Source of the DNA: Bolinopsis microptera | Taxonomy: Eukaryota > Ctenophora > Tentaculata > Lobata > Bolinopsidae | DNA: 64,000 bases | Assembly: GCF_026151205.1 (NCBI RefSeq) | Contig: NC_087078.1 | Span: 18,639,765 to 18,703,764 of the forward strand | Direction of reading: 5' to 3' | Shown here: positions 10,771 through 21,535 of the stretch, piece after piece | Position numbering within the stretch: the first letter of the stretch is position 1 | Layout: each line of letters starts with the position of its first letter | Position numbers and translations under genes: made by a program | The notes under the pieces: generated by a model | Databases searched by the model: none | What the model was told of the DNA's origin: nothing | Seen by the model: only the letters and a program-made list of their open reading frames with translations

Positions 10771-11517
10771 TAGGTTCTAGGTTCTAGGTTCTAGGTTCTA
10801 GGTTCTAGGTTCTAGGTTCTAGGTTCTAGGTTCTAGGTTCTAGGTTCTAGGTTCTAGGTTCTAGGTTCTAGGTTCTAGGTTCTAGGTTCTAGGTTCTAGG
10901 TTCTAGGTTCTAGGTTCTAGGTTCTAGGTTCTAGGTTCTAGGTTCTAGGTTCTAGGTTCTAGGTTCTAGGTTCTAGGTTCTAGGTTCTAGGTTCTAGGTT
11001 CTAGGTTCTAGGTTCTAGGTTCTAGGTTCTAGGTTCTAGGTTCTAGGTTCTAGGTTCTAGGTTCTAGGTTCTAGGTTCTAGGTTCTAGGTTCTAGGTTCT
11101 AGGTTCTAGGTTCTAGGTTCTAGGTTCTAGGTTCTAGGTTCTAGGTTCTAGGTTCTAGGTTCTAGGTTCTAGGTTCTAGGTTCTAGGTTCTAGGTTCTAG
11201 GTTCTAGGTTCTAGGTTCTAGGTTCTAGGTTCTAGGTTCTAGGTTCTAGGTTCTAGGTTCTAGGTTCTAGGTTCTAGGTTCTAGGTTCTAGGTTCTAGGT
11301 TCTAGGTTCTAGGTTCTAGGTTCTAGGTTCTAGGTTCTAGGTTCTAGGTTCTAGGTTCTAGGTTCTAGGTTCTAGGTTCTAGGTTCTAGGTTCTAGGTTC
11401 TAGGTTCTAGGTTCTATGTTCTAGGTTCTAGGTTCTAGGTTCTAGGTTCTAGGTTCTGGGTTCTAGGTTCTAGGTTCTGGATTCTAGGTTCTAGGTTCTA
11501 GGTTCTAGGTTCTAGGT
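10771..11517. repeat. 7-bp satellite (GGTTCTA)n, about 106 copies
   Basis: Nearly pure heptamer array of about 750 bp occupying most of the intron between exons 4 and 5, with a handful of substitutions (TATG, CTGGG, CTGGA) clustered at the right end. The TAGG core is reminiscent of telomere repeats, but the heptamer is not a known telomere motif. Confidence 0.97.
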
Positions 11518-11564
11518 TATGATGACTGAAATGAATTTTAAATACGCTATTTCAACACCAACAG

Positions 11565-11752
11565 AATCTGACGGGATAGGTCAGTGCTCAATGGACCTTG
11601 GATACAACTGTAAAGGTGAGCCAGACCATGACACGCATTACGATTTTGCAATCAAACTGAACCTGGGAAACGCCGCTGCCAATTTATTTGATCTCAAGGA
11701 GTCTCTCGGCAACCAAAAGGACCTCAATGACAGTTATGAATGTAAAATCGAG
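11565..11752 (+). CDS. Secreted Cys-rich protein, exon 5
   Basis: Acceptor CACCAACAG, donor GTAATT, 188 bp, phase 1 to 0. It encodes a segment with three cysteines (GQCSMDLGYNCKGEPD near the start, YECKIE at the end) and a hydrophobic heptad-like middle (FAIKLNLGNAAANLFDL). The frame remains open upstream into the satellite, but joining to exon 4 requires the acceptor at 11562-11564. Confidence 0.75.
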
Positions 11753-12534
11753 GTAATTATATCCAATGCATCCACTTTTCCCATTTCCAATCAATATGTT
11801 TCCATCATTTGCAGTGAGTGCTAAATTACAAATGAGATTAATTTTGATAATCATACATTCACCAAGTTGATCCGATGCTCTGCATTTTTTCCGTTCACCC
11901 TTTTGTAAAAAGGCAATAGTGAAAGGTTACGAATGGACGTTTTTGCAGAAAAACGTGGATTTTGGAGATAGCAGTTGGTGGGTTGAAATATGGTGTCATT
12001 CCTTCCGTCCGTTACCATGACAACTAGCTTGCGGAGATATGATGTATATAGCTAGCCTGTCAATGAATGCGCGGCGCGAGTGTATATTAATGTATACTAT
12101 GCTATGCATAGTATTAGGTTATAAGCCCAATTTGTGCGTGGCATGCGTAGTATAGTGTACTGATGTGTATCAATATTATTATCATAAAGTGAGCTGATAA
12201 AGTGAGTTATAATAGTGAACGGAAATCTAGCGTCCGCCAAAACGAAACAACGGGCGCAATTCTTGTTGTTGTTGTTGTTAAGGAACCAATTTGTCAACAA
12301 ACCTTATAAGCCCAAACTGACAGGGATAATATGTCAAATTTCTAATTTGCCCCCTTAATTTTTTTGTTAACATGAACTAAATACCGCCTAACCACCTAAA
12401 TCCAGGCTAGTGAGCTGCTGCTATGTGCGACTTCGTAGCATTAAGTAAATGTAGAGTCTAGACTTTCGTTACTCTCAGAATAGAATACAATACAGAAATA
12501 ATTTATGATTTCTAATAATTTGTTTAATTTTCAG
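11753..12534. other. Intron 5 of the secreted-protein gene
   Basis: No exon seen. A (TTG)n-like run lies near 12261-12280. Confidence 0.5.
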
Positions 12535-12573
12535 GTCAAAAACGGAGATTATTACGTTGTGTGTCCACTTTAA
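12535..12573 (+). CDS. Secreted Cys-rich protein, terminal exon
   Basis: Acceptor TTTTCAG; encodes VKNGDYYVVCPL then TAA. It adds the last cysteine and closes the protein at about 203 aa. No AATAAA lies within 100 bp; a possible one is at about 13096, so the 3' end is unplaced. Confidence 0.75.
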   Translation, partial: VKNGDYYVVCPL

Positions 12574-13678
12574 ACGTGATCCGTGGACTAAACGCTGCAT
12601 TCAAAAATTGGGAGAACAAATATAATTTTAATTGTCTGTTTTTTTCGCTTCAAATAGACTCTGCCTTTTGTGGTACTGATATATTGCTGATTATTTTTTG
12701 ATTGATTGTAGAAAACGCTTCCAGCTTTAGATTTGATTAATTTGAAATTTATTGCATGATTTCTTGATGGTTAGTCACTTAGTTTAGAGTAAATGTGAAA
12801 TTTTATTTTGTTCGAATTAGATTCCATACCTCAACAAATTAAAAATAATTACGAAAAATATGAATACAGCAAAGAAAATAGCATATTAATATAATTGATT
12901 AGACAGCAAAAATGAGTTTAAGATGCCATAGAAATCTTCTAACCAGCTTTAATTGTAGCAAGTCTCTCAGAAAACGAATATTTCTGAATATAATATCACT
13001 TTTTGGGTAAAATTCTGAACTACTGAGTCACTTCCAAAAATCATTTTTATTGCACAAACTATCTACCACTAACTAAAAGTGACAAGAATATAAAATAAAT
13101 ATTGTAACGAACAATTTAACATAAGGTTAATCGAGAATTGATAAGAAATGCTTTTTTGCTGCGACTATTGAACAAGACAGTGGGTTGAAGAAAGATGGTT
13201 TTATAATTCAACTCAATTCTCAAATGATGTCCATAAAGACAACAAAATAGTTTAAATTAATAATATCAGATAAAGAGGCCAAATGGAAAGATTCCCGTAT
13301 AATTGAACTCAAGGGTTAATTAATAGAAGAAAGTGATGTAAACAAAAATAAAAATAAGCTATAAGTCCATGATATTTTCAATTTCAACTTGATGTTTCCC
13401 AAAATTGTTGGGATCGTTTTAATTTCACCAACTTTTCATTTCTAACAAATTAAAATGCAACCGTTACAGCCTTAACAATGTTAGCTGTGCCCAAAGCTAA
13501 ATAGCTTAGGCACCATTTACCATGATAAATCTATTTTCGAGATACAAAGAGTCACTAACTATATTTCTACAAATAAACTTATACTACTGGAACAACTAAA
13601 CTACTATATTAATAAAATTAAATTTCACTATTTTAACTCGTCGGTAAAGCTACCGAAATTTAAGTATTGCAGTATTTA
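12574..13678. other. 3' region between convergent genes
   Basis: AT-rich sequence between the terminal exon of the + strand gene and the - strand mini-protein. It contains AATAAA-like strings but no supported exon. Confidence 0.5.
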
Positions 13679-13776
13679 TTAAACAAAAAGTCGTGCAGCA
13701 ACAGGGGCTAGGGTTACAAGAAGAAGAGGACTTGATGTGTAGAAAAGGGCCAGTGGCATTGCGCTGCTGTTACCAC
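13679..13776 (-). CDS. GPI-anchor-like mini-protein, exon 2
   Basis: Second coding exon of a 69-aa protein. The acceptor on the minus strand is AATTGCAG, joining phase 1 to give GGNSSAMPLALFYTSSP followed by a hydrophobic tail ending ARLFV. A small-residue site, a glycosylation sequon (NSS) and a hydrophobic C-terminus with no following charged tail are the hallmarks of a GPI-anchored peptide. AATAAA (13675-13680) overlaps the TAA stop; a 3' UTR that short would be unusual, so it may be chance. Confidence 0.65.
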
Positions 13777-13957
13777 CTGCAATTAAAGGTTTTAGGTCTC
13801 ACGTCGAAACAATAATTATGATGATTTGTTAAAGTGAGCTGATTTAGACGAGCAATATGTTTCTGGATATTAATTACTCAAGTAGGAGACGTAAGAAAAA
13901 AATATTTAAACCAAATTTAAAATGATCAGCTAAAAATAACGGTTCATGTGGGCTTAC

Positions 13958-14069
13958 CCTCATCAGATCCGGAATCGTCAGATCCGGAATCTTCACTGTC
14001 TCCGTCTTCAGCCAGCACTAAGACCAGGAACATTAAAGATACGAGAAGCAGCGAGAGGGTCTTGTTCAT
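13958..14069 (-). CDS. GPI-anchor-like mini-protein, exon 1
   Basis: ATG at 14069 begins MNKTLSLLLVSLMFLVLVLA, a signal peptide, followed by an acidic Ser/Asp/Glu/Gly repeat (DSGSDDSGSDE). The donor is GTAAGC. Removing the signal and GPI signal would leave a mature acidic peptide of about 25-30 residues, comparable in design to other tiny GPI-linked surface peptides. There is no homology that I recognise. An alternative is a small membrane protein using the C-terminal hydrophobic stretch as a transmembrane anchor. Confidence 0.7.
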
Positions 14070-14349
14070 TTTGAAGTTGGTTCTTTGCTGTATGGTTGAA
14101 CTGGGTTAACGAATTTGACTAGTACTTCTGGTTATTATTGATAAACAGGAGCAAAATTAATATCTTAGTAAATTACTATCTTAATGCGGTAATATGTACC
14201 GATACAAATTGTTCCAACACTTGTCGCACTGTGCTATATTTTTCATTTCGTTCCGCTCACAAACATTGTTTATACTTAAATTCCTGATACTAAGGTCCTG
14301 TCTTAAAACTGAATATAATTTCATTCTAGGCCCTCCTAGTCTCTCAACA

Positions 14350-15120
14350 TACAGGGTGGGCCAAAAGTCAGTACCCATACGTTGGCCTTTATAGCTCAGT
14401 CACTGAGTGCTCAATTTTAATACTTCTTTCTGGTATGACTTAGTACCACCACTGGTTCGAGGAATTTGTCAACTCGAAAAATATTCACGTTCATTTTTTT
14501 CAAATGGAGGTTCATTTTCACATTTATTTTATAGTTTGGATAGCCGGATGAAGCTAAATGTTATTGAATTGTGTTTGGCCATTCGAATTACGTTTGTCCT
14601 GAAAGAATTAGAACTGTAGCTTCTCAGATGACCGAGATATGAAGCATAACGAGTTTATTCATTACGTGTGATCAGGTGATTGGTTTACCTAATCACGTGA
14701 TAAGGTGACCCCGTTAACTACCCCGTTAAACATTATGGGAATTGTTAAGGGTGCCCAATTAAGGTGTCGTGTCACGGTGTCACATAATCACCCAGTCAAT
14801 TTTGTTAACGAGATACAGAAAATGCTTGATAAATTCGTTATTTCTTATCCGTTTTGCCTCATGTTTTCAGCTCATATGCAACATTTGATAATCTACCGTC
14901 TCTGAAAAAATTAGGCGTTCAGCATGTTCAGAGATAACAATACAGGTGTTTTAACATTGAATGGGTGTGGTCTAAAATATTCGAATTTTCAAATTTTGAC
15001 GACGGAATCCTCGAACCAGTAAGTACAGTATGCCATCTGCAAAGCAACAGCTCTCAAATATAAAACACGGCGGAGCTATTAAGGCCAACGTATGGGTACT
15101 GACTTTTGGCCCACCCTGTA
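14350..15120. mobile_element. TA-flanked MITE, about 770 bp
   Basis: TA followed by CAGGGTGGGCCAAAAGTCAG at 14352 is matched by the inverted copy ending ...CCCACCCTG-TA at 15120. The inverted arms run about 46 bp with few mismatches. The TA duplication indicates Tc1/mariner (IS630) type transposition. The interior (14397-15073) has only short open frames and no DDE/DDD motif that I can see, so it is non-autonomous. Confidence 0.85.
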
Positions 15121-15637
15121 TAAATTATCAGATTATATTGCAAAAGACAGAGTTGGTTGAGCAGGTCAGTTCTCTTCGCACATTACACCTCTTGTATAAA
15201 GTAATACTAAAAAACATATTTTTTTCCAAGGAGGGTTTAGAAAAGACTATTTTTTTGAGAAAAAACAGAAGGTTAGAAGGCAAGAAACGCTAAATGGTGC
15301 TGAAGGAATTGATCTTGTAGAGAGTATGGTCAATGGAATTATATTGTTCTTTAAATTAGCAACTGTTGGTATTTTAGGAATGTGTCAGATCATTGTTTGT
15401 TCATTAGCTTGCGTGGAGAATGTTTTGAACACATTTGTGTAAGCAGTAAGACTGCGTTCCCTTTAACTCAAAGTCTCTTCTGATCTGCAATTATATTGCT
15501 AAGGAAAGTAGAAACAATAAATATTGTGCAGTGCACCCTTGGTCCACAGAGAGCATCGGATATCTAATCAGTTTCTCAAACAAAGGGAAAACAAAGCCAT
15601 CACATTTTGAAACTAAGGGTGCCTTCATCTCATCTGT
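15121..15637. other. Non-coding stretch
   Basis: No supported gene or element between the MITE and the 23-bp array. Confidence 0.4.
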
Positions 15638-15790
15638 GTAGGGGGAGTCCTTATCTTAATGAAGGGGGGAGTTCTTATCTTAATGTAGGGGGAGTTCTTA
15701 TCTTAATGTAGGGGGAGTTCTTCTCTTAATGTAGGGGGAGTTCTTATCTTAATGTAGGGGGAGTTCTTCTCTTAATGTAGGGGGAGTTAT
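15638..15790. repeat. 23-bp minisatellite, about 6.5 copies
   Basis: Core GTAGGGGGAGTTCTTATCTT recurs every 23 bp with a few C/T and indel variants. Confidence 0.93.
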
Positions 15791-17152
15791 TATCTAATTT
15801 GAACTTTTGGCCACCCCATGTTCAAAATTGTCCTCGAATGACATCTGCGAAAAGTGTTTATCTTTTTTAGAATGACGTTGGTAGGACCCAACTGTTTGAA
15901 ATATACAGCAAAACGAACACTTTTTCGACAAAAACTAGTACAGGTATTTGAATTTAATAATTTCCATGGACAAGTTTAGTTTTACTCTTTTTATGCGAGA
16001 CTTTTCTTCGGTGCTGGGACCTTTAAACTAGCATGCTGTTAAACTTTAAAGCAATCATCTGAAATCAAAATGTTCTTAATCATAACAAAAGCAGTGACTC
16101 AGTGAGAAGCAAGAATTTTGCAAAAGAAAGATAAAAAATCAACACAAGAATAAATGTGAGCGAACAGAAGAATTCCAATTTATGGGAACTATTTTATTCT
16201 GCGATTTGAATAATGAAAGAGAAAGCGATCACTGATTGTTGGAGAGTGAGCCAGAGTTGAATTGACCAACAAGAAGCTCAATAAATATGAAACAGAAACT
16301 TCTCGCATTCGACAAGAACTGAAGCTTTCAAAAAGGTAATGACACGTTTGCATTACTCAAGTCACATGGGTCCGACAAGCGTCACAATGGGTCAGAACCT
16401 CAATTAAGCCTTTTAGAATCATATTGAAGAGAGATCGTGCCCTCTAGAGTGGCAGGATAGAAGAAAGAATGACCTAAAGTAGTCAAATGAGCGGGTAAAT
16501 ATAGAGTTGTGAAGGACCTGAGGCGTCCCACAAAGAAATCACTTAAGCAGCAATATTAGTATTTTGCGCGATCCTCCGTACGAGAATATACTTCTCTGCA
16601 AAGAATAGGGGGTTGAGATAACTTTTCTCATAGGCTGCAACTGTTTATGGTCAAATGACTGCTAGATTGTCGGTGAGTCGAGCTTCTTGATTATTTTATT
16701 GAAGCGACCTTGTCACCTTTTGTAATGGAGAAGCTGATAGATTCTCACCGTTGGTTTCATTTTTAAATACGCCCAACAAGTTTTTAAATATTCAAACATT
16801 GACGCATTGGATTCAGTTTCTGAAAAGATCTGAATAAATCAGAAAATATCAGTGAACCCAAATTTGAGCGCTAGAAAACATATTTCTAGCTAGGTATTAA
16901 AGATTTTAGGATAAAACTAAAAGTTTCGTGTTATCCTTTTTTTGAAGAAAAAATCGTTTTGTTCAATTGCGACATAAATTTGCTTAATTACACACAAAAA
17001 TCATGACTAAATTCATAGCAAATGCAATAACATGTCTGAGATTGTCACAAAATATGTTTAACTTTATCCATTGATTGGTTTATCATACACTTCATTTCAA
17101 TCATCGAAAAAATACAGAAAATCAGGTGAATACAACAAATTTAAAAATAGAA
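15791..17152. other. Non-coding stretch
   Basis: AT-rich, with many short frames and no splice-supported exon. It includes the presumed upstream region of the small peptide at 17153. Confidence 0.4.
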
Positions 17153-17287
17153 ATGATTCTAGTTGGAACTATATGTTTTTTGCTAGGCAAGCTAGCTAGC
17201 GCAAGAATGTCCAGACGAGAAAGCGTCGCCGCTGCAATGGCGTTTGGAAAACTGCATCATATTCCGTCAGTGCACCAGTTTTTGTAA
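17153..17287 (+). CDS. Candidate small secreted peptide precursor (44 aa)
   Basis: ATG at 17153 encodes MILVGTICFLLGKLASA, a plausible signal peptide, then a basic stretch RMSRRESVAAAMAFGKLHH and a short tail ending HQFL. It contains a dibasic RR and a later Phe-Gly-Lys, features seen in peptide precursors (Gly can give C-terminal amidation), though a full GKR/GRR cleavage motif is missing. AATAAA occurs 6 nt after the stop (17293-17298). It could also be an antimicrobial-like cationic peptide, a late exon of a larger gene (an acceptor-like CAG lies upstream near 17124), or a chance frame. Confidence 0.4.
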   Translation: MILVGTICFLLGKLASARMSRRESVAAAMAFGKLHHIPSVHQFL

Positions 17288-17298
17288 ACTTTAATAAA

Positions 17299-17883
17299 TT
17301 TGACAAATTTGAATTTCAAATATAATGAGAAATGAAAATTATGTTGACAATTACGTTGTTGATCATAAAATTCAAAACCAATTTTCCCTGTTTTAAAGTT
17401 TGCCAATAAACTTCATATCAAAGCCGGTGCAAGTTTAAAATTAAATTAAATTTTTAAACGTTAAGGCGTTTTTTTCTAAAATTTGGCGATTTTAGTGGAA
17501 TTCAGGGGGCTTTTATAGTAGAATCTCGACATTCAAATATCAAATTGTTTATCACGCTTGCACAGTTGAAGCTGGAGAGTATGAACATGAGACTTGAAAC
17601 GTAGTTTCCCTACTGAAAATTTCAGTATCCTGTTTCAAAACCATAAAATACCTGAATACCACTCCTCTTAAGATCGCCAATATTAAATTTAAATATGAAT
17701 ATTAATATTACTATTAGAGCTCGTATTTCTAGGTTATACACCCCACTTGATCCCATTATAATCAAGAACTTTCAACTTTACTAAGCTTCCGTCCTTTGTA
17801 AACCGAGAATTCAGAACGTTCCAGATTTGTTCCAGATTTGTTCCAGGCCCATACATTATGTTCTTGTTGAGGGAGGTAAACAG
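17299..17883. other. Region 3' to the GPCR gene
   Basis: No exon recognised; AT-rich. A short direct duplication (TTCCAGATTTG twice) lies near 17819-17843. Confidence 0.4.
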
Positions 17884-18918
17884 CTAAACTGTTGACACTC
17901 TGTGATGGGATGAACGGAAGCCTACATCAGGGTGACTTTGGCGAGAAATTTGTCTTAAAAGTATTCTATTTCTTCGTTGAGAGGATGACGCTGTTCGCAG
18001 CATAGCTGAAGAAATTATTTGCCACACCTTTAATTTAAGGAATTCCCTGAAACTTTTCACAGTTCCAACATAAACGAAAAAGTTCGCCATGATGTTAAGA
18101 TTTTGAATGAATTGGGCAGCTCGCCAAATTGGTGGACTTTGAATATTTGATCTGTAAATCAGCAGCCAAGGTGAGTAAGAAATGAAAAACACTACCACAG
18201 TCAGAATGACAGTAACCACACCTTGCCATCTCATTGCAACTCGTAGCTGGGCGGCTGTCCTTCTTGCTAACCATAAGAGGAGTACAGATGAGTAGGTTAT
18301 TGCTGCAAACATGGTCACAGCTCCCACTCCAAATGAGATGATCAAATACCAGTCCGGCCATGATCCAGCTGCTGTTGCGGCGTAATCATAGTTGCAGACA
18401 TACCACTCATATTCGAAATATATCGCATCTCCACCATAAATAAAACTAGCTACCAACTGTGGGGTATGAAGGCAAAATCCGATGACCCAAAGAACAGCAC
18501 ACATCACGTGACCACGTCTTGAGGACCAAGCTGCAGATTGAAGAGGGAACTGTACGATCAGGAGTTTGCTGAATGTCATTGCACCGGTTAGGAAGGCAGT
18601 TAAACCCGTGAAGAACACAGTCACGTGATATTGACCGTGGCAGAGGCTGGGAGGCAGGATCCAGGCATCAGCTACAAGCGCTATGATCTGGGGGACAACT
18701 TTGAGGACGTTTTGCACCAGATCGCAGACAGCAAGATGTTGGATGATGGCAATGATGAGCTTGTGCAGCTTGATGGCCGTGCGGTTTAGAGAGGCGCTCA
18801 GTATTATAGAGTCCCCGACCAAAGAGGATATTACAACGAGCACGTTAAACGATATCCAGAGATATCGTTCAGAACTGTGCTGTATTCCGAACTCAGTCTT
18901 GTTGCTTGTGCGAATCAT
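17884..18918 (-). CDS. Rhodopsin-like (class A) GPCR, orphan, intronless
   Basis: A 344-aa seven-transmembrane receptor in one exon. There is an N-glycosylation site at NKT (6-8). TM1 is about 22-44 (GD in place of GN), TM2 about 56-80 with LAVCD (Asp66), TM3 about 98-122, TM4 about 138-156 with the conserved Trp, TM5 about 190-216, TM6 about 232-254 with FISYSP, and TM7 about 268-288. Cys93 and Cys175 are placed for the TM3-ECL2 disulphide. The DRY motif after TM3 is replaced by SKL (117-119), and the NPxxY motif reads NFFVY (279-283). The C-tail is Arg/Ser-rich. It acts at the plasma membrane; the ligand is unknown. Intronless orphan class A receptors are common in cnidarians. The start is the first Met before TM1. 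Confidence 0.88.
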   Translation of the reverse strand: MIRTSNKTEFGIQHSSERYLWISFNVLVVISSLVGDSIILSASLNRTAIKLHKLIIAIIQHLAVCDLVQNVLKVVPQIIALVADAWILPPSLCHGQYHVTVFFTGLTAFLTGAMTFSKLLIVQFPLQSAAWSSRRGHVMCAVLWVIGFCLHTPQLVASFIYGGDAIYFEYEWYVCNYDYAATAAGSWPDWYLIISFGVGAVTMFAAITYSSVLLLWLARRTAAQLRVAMRWQGVVTVILTVVVFFISYSPWLLIYRSNIQSPPIWRAAQFIQNLNIMANFFVYVGTVKSFREFLKLKVWQIISSAMLRTASSSQRRNRILLRQISRQSHPDVGFRSSHHRVSTV

Positions 18919-20819
18919 TCCAGGAGCGATCTTGATGGAGAAATAAAATGTGGGGTCAAATTTCTTGTTGAACCTGGTGCCAGAAATAGAATTATTGAAA
19001 TTCGAAGACGAAATCTAAAAGATCGGCACCTAAAAGTAAATGTAAAGCACCCTGATTAAGGCTAAAAGAAAATTTTGTCACATTGTAAGGGAACCTGAAA
19101 CCATAAAGAATTTGGAAAAAGAAAAAGGTAATCGAGGGCTCCTGGCCAGTTCATATCAGTAACATACTCAACTTAATATTTCACTGCTCATACTGGCGCT
19201 AGTTTTCATTTATACTTCCTTTTTACAAAGATGTTACACGAGGACTGCAAGCTTTGTTGTTACTAACTGGTACGTTTTTACAAATTTGGCAGAGAGAGAG
19301 GAAGAGAGACCATGATATTGATACGACCTACCGGCGCCACTGCTTCAGGTACAAGATAAGGTGTGTTAAAAATATGCTGCTAGATCTAAAGGTTTGTGGA
19401 CTCTAATCCTTATGATCTTTACCTTTTGTTAAAGTAATTCTTCAAAAAATCTAGAAATTATTTTGAAAATCGGTCCACCTACCGATTACTTTTGTCAGCC
19501 ACATTTATCAAACTTCTGTGTTTGCTTGATCTCCGCTATTGCTAATTAAGAATAAGCATGAATCAGAATAACTCGTTAACGAGACATTTTAGCCTTATAT
19601 GCAATTTCATGTGGAATGATTCGGAATCAGCGTTCAAAAAAGTGCCTCGATCAGCGATCTGCTATTGTGATTTACGTCACTCACATGCACATTGACTTTA
19701 CATTAATTGACCAATGCGGTCACGAAATTTGTCAAAGCTAAATTAATAATCATTGAAGAATAATTCAATTAAAATACTGGAATTTGGATTGCAAGGAAAG
19801 CTGATATTTGAAAATGTCCTGCCGGTAGAACATTTTATTTTCATAATTTTTGTCAAAGCTTGAAGCTTTTTCCGGATAATCAGCTAATTCCATAATAATA
19901 TACCTCGATCGCAGCTATTGTGTCACTCACGGGATTTTACTAATTCACTCGCCAGCGCGCTATATCACGTGTTTTTAATGCCGTGATTTCATTGGTCACC
20001 TCTATAACGCGCATTATTTGTGACAGCACAGTTGTTTTCACACAATTTGTCCAACGCGCGTGCAATAAACTCAATTTAAGCTCCGATTTGTGACCGAAAT
20101 GGCCGAATATGGGCCATAATATGGTTTATGCAACGCATGGCCGGTAATTAGCTAATTGAATTTTAAGCACTGTAGGTTGCATAAATCTTGTTGGTCAAGG
20201 GTAAAATATAAGCAGTATAATAAAACAATATCGAATTGTTTTTAGTTTTGCATCGCGAACAGATACCACTATTTCAATTTGTTACACGGCCAAGGATAAA
20301 TCTCACAATTGTTTAGATTTGTAGCTCTGTTTATCAACGGTGAGATTTCTGAAAGGGCAATTGAAATTGAAATCGATTTGCCTCTTAAACGTGCCTCCAA
20401 CTGTTAAATAGATCCACATTCTACATTCTACCAGATTCTTATCTACCTAGATTCTACCATATATAGTTGATATCACAATTCTGGCAAGCATAACCGTATT
20501 ATATACGGATACCAGAGCACGTCACATTTCAATAATTTTACAATTACAATATGTTATTTTATCAATATCAGCTACATATGTTCGAAGAATTAAAACACTT
20601 TTATGACGGTAGCGATACGTTTATCAAAAGGCATAATGCAGAGAGCGAGTGAAAAAGAGGAAGGAACAAAAGTTTGTATCTGATCTCAATCACACGCCAG
20701 CGCGCTATATCACGCGCACGTGACTTAAACACTGCAATATCATTGGTCATCTTTATATCCAATGCGAAATACAAAATAGCGCGCTTTTCCTATAATCCAT
20801 GGCGAGTGAATTAGTGAAA
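18919..20819. other. Intergenic region with dispersed repeats
   Basis: Contains a repeat also found inverted at 48850-48925 (here 19569-19642), and two related segments with GCCAGCGCGCTATATCACG near 19952 and 20698, each followed by an ATTTCATTGGTCA/ATATCATTGGTCA motif. No gene is supported. Confidence 0.6.
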
Positions 20820-21535
20820 CTGCTAGTCCTACCACTTGGCTTTTGCCAAGCTGAAGTCTTTTTCGCCGGGGTAAAGCAGCTTTTGCCGGGCTAAAGTATT
20901 TTTCGCCGGGCTTAAGATTTTAGTCTTTCGCCGGGCTAAATTTGTCTTTTGCCAAGCTATAAGTATAATAGCTCAAGTCTTTTCGCTGGGCTAAAGTTAA
21001 CGGGTGATACTCGTAAAATATTTGTTCCATCGTCGACGAGTCCAACTCGGCGCGCGTCCGCGTCCTGGTAGGTTATAAACTTACTAGGCCGCGCTCAGCC
21101 TGTCATTCCGCCGAATCTCTATATGTTAATGAACATGATAGCCTGAGGTCCCCAGGTAAGTTATAAACCTACAAGGCTAAAGCAGCTTTCGCCGGGCTAA
21201 AATCTTGTTTGCCGGTCTTAAGCTTCTTTCGCCGGGCTAAAATCTTTTTCGCCGGGCTAAATGAGTAAAGCAGCTTTCGCCGGGCTAAAATCTTTTTTGT
21301 TTTTCGCCGGGCTAAAGCAGCTTTCGCCGGGCTAAAATCTTTTTCGCCGGGCTAAAGCTTCTTTCGCCGGACTAAAGTCTTTTTCGTCGGGCTAAAGCAG
21401 CTTTCGTCGGGCTAAAGCAGCTTTCGCCGGGCTAAAGCAGCTTTCTCGCCGGGCTTAAGCTTCTTTCGCCGGGCTAAAGTCTTTTTCGCCGCGGGCTAAA
21501 GTCTTTTTCGCCGGGCTTAAGCTTCTTTCGCTCAT
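20820..21535. repeat. Irregular GCCGGGCTAAA tandem array
   Basis: More than 20 copies of a 19-22-bp unit around TTTCGCCGGGCTAAAG, with spacer variants (AGCAGC, TCTT, GCTTC) and one interruption (about 20990-21170) of unrelated sequence. Copies differ from each other much more than in the other arrays. Confidence 0.9.

Noticed and set aside
10771-11517. Interstitial telomere
   Set aside because: The heptamer is not TTAGGG or another telomere repeat that I know, and the array lies between two exons of one gene.
14407-15293. Transposase remnant inside the MITE
   Set aside because: Short frames contain a KHGG string faintly like Tc1 proteins, but there are no catalytic motifs or continuous similarity that I can support.
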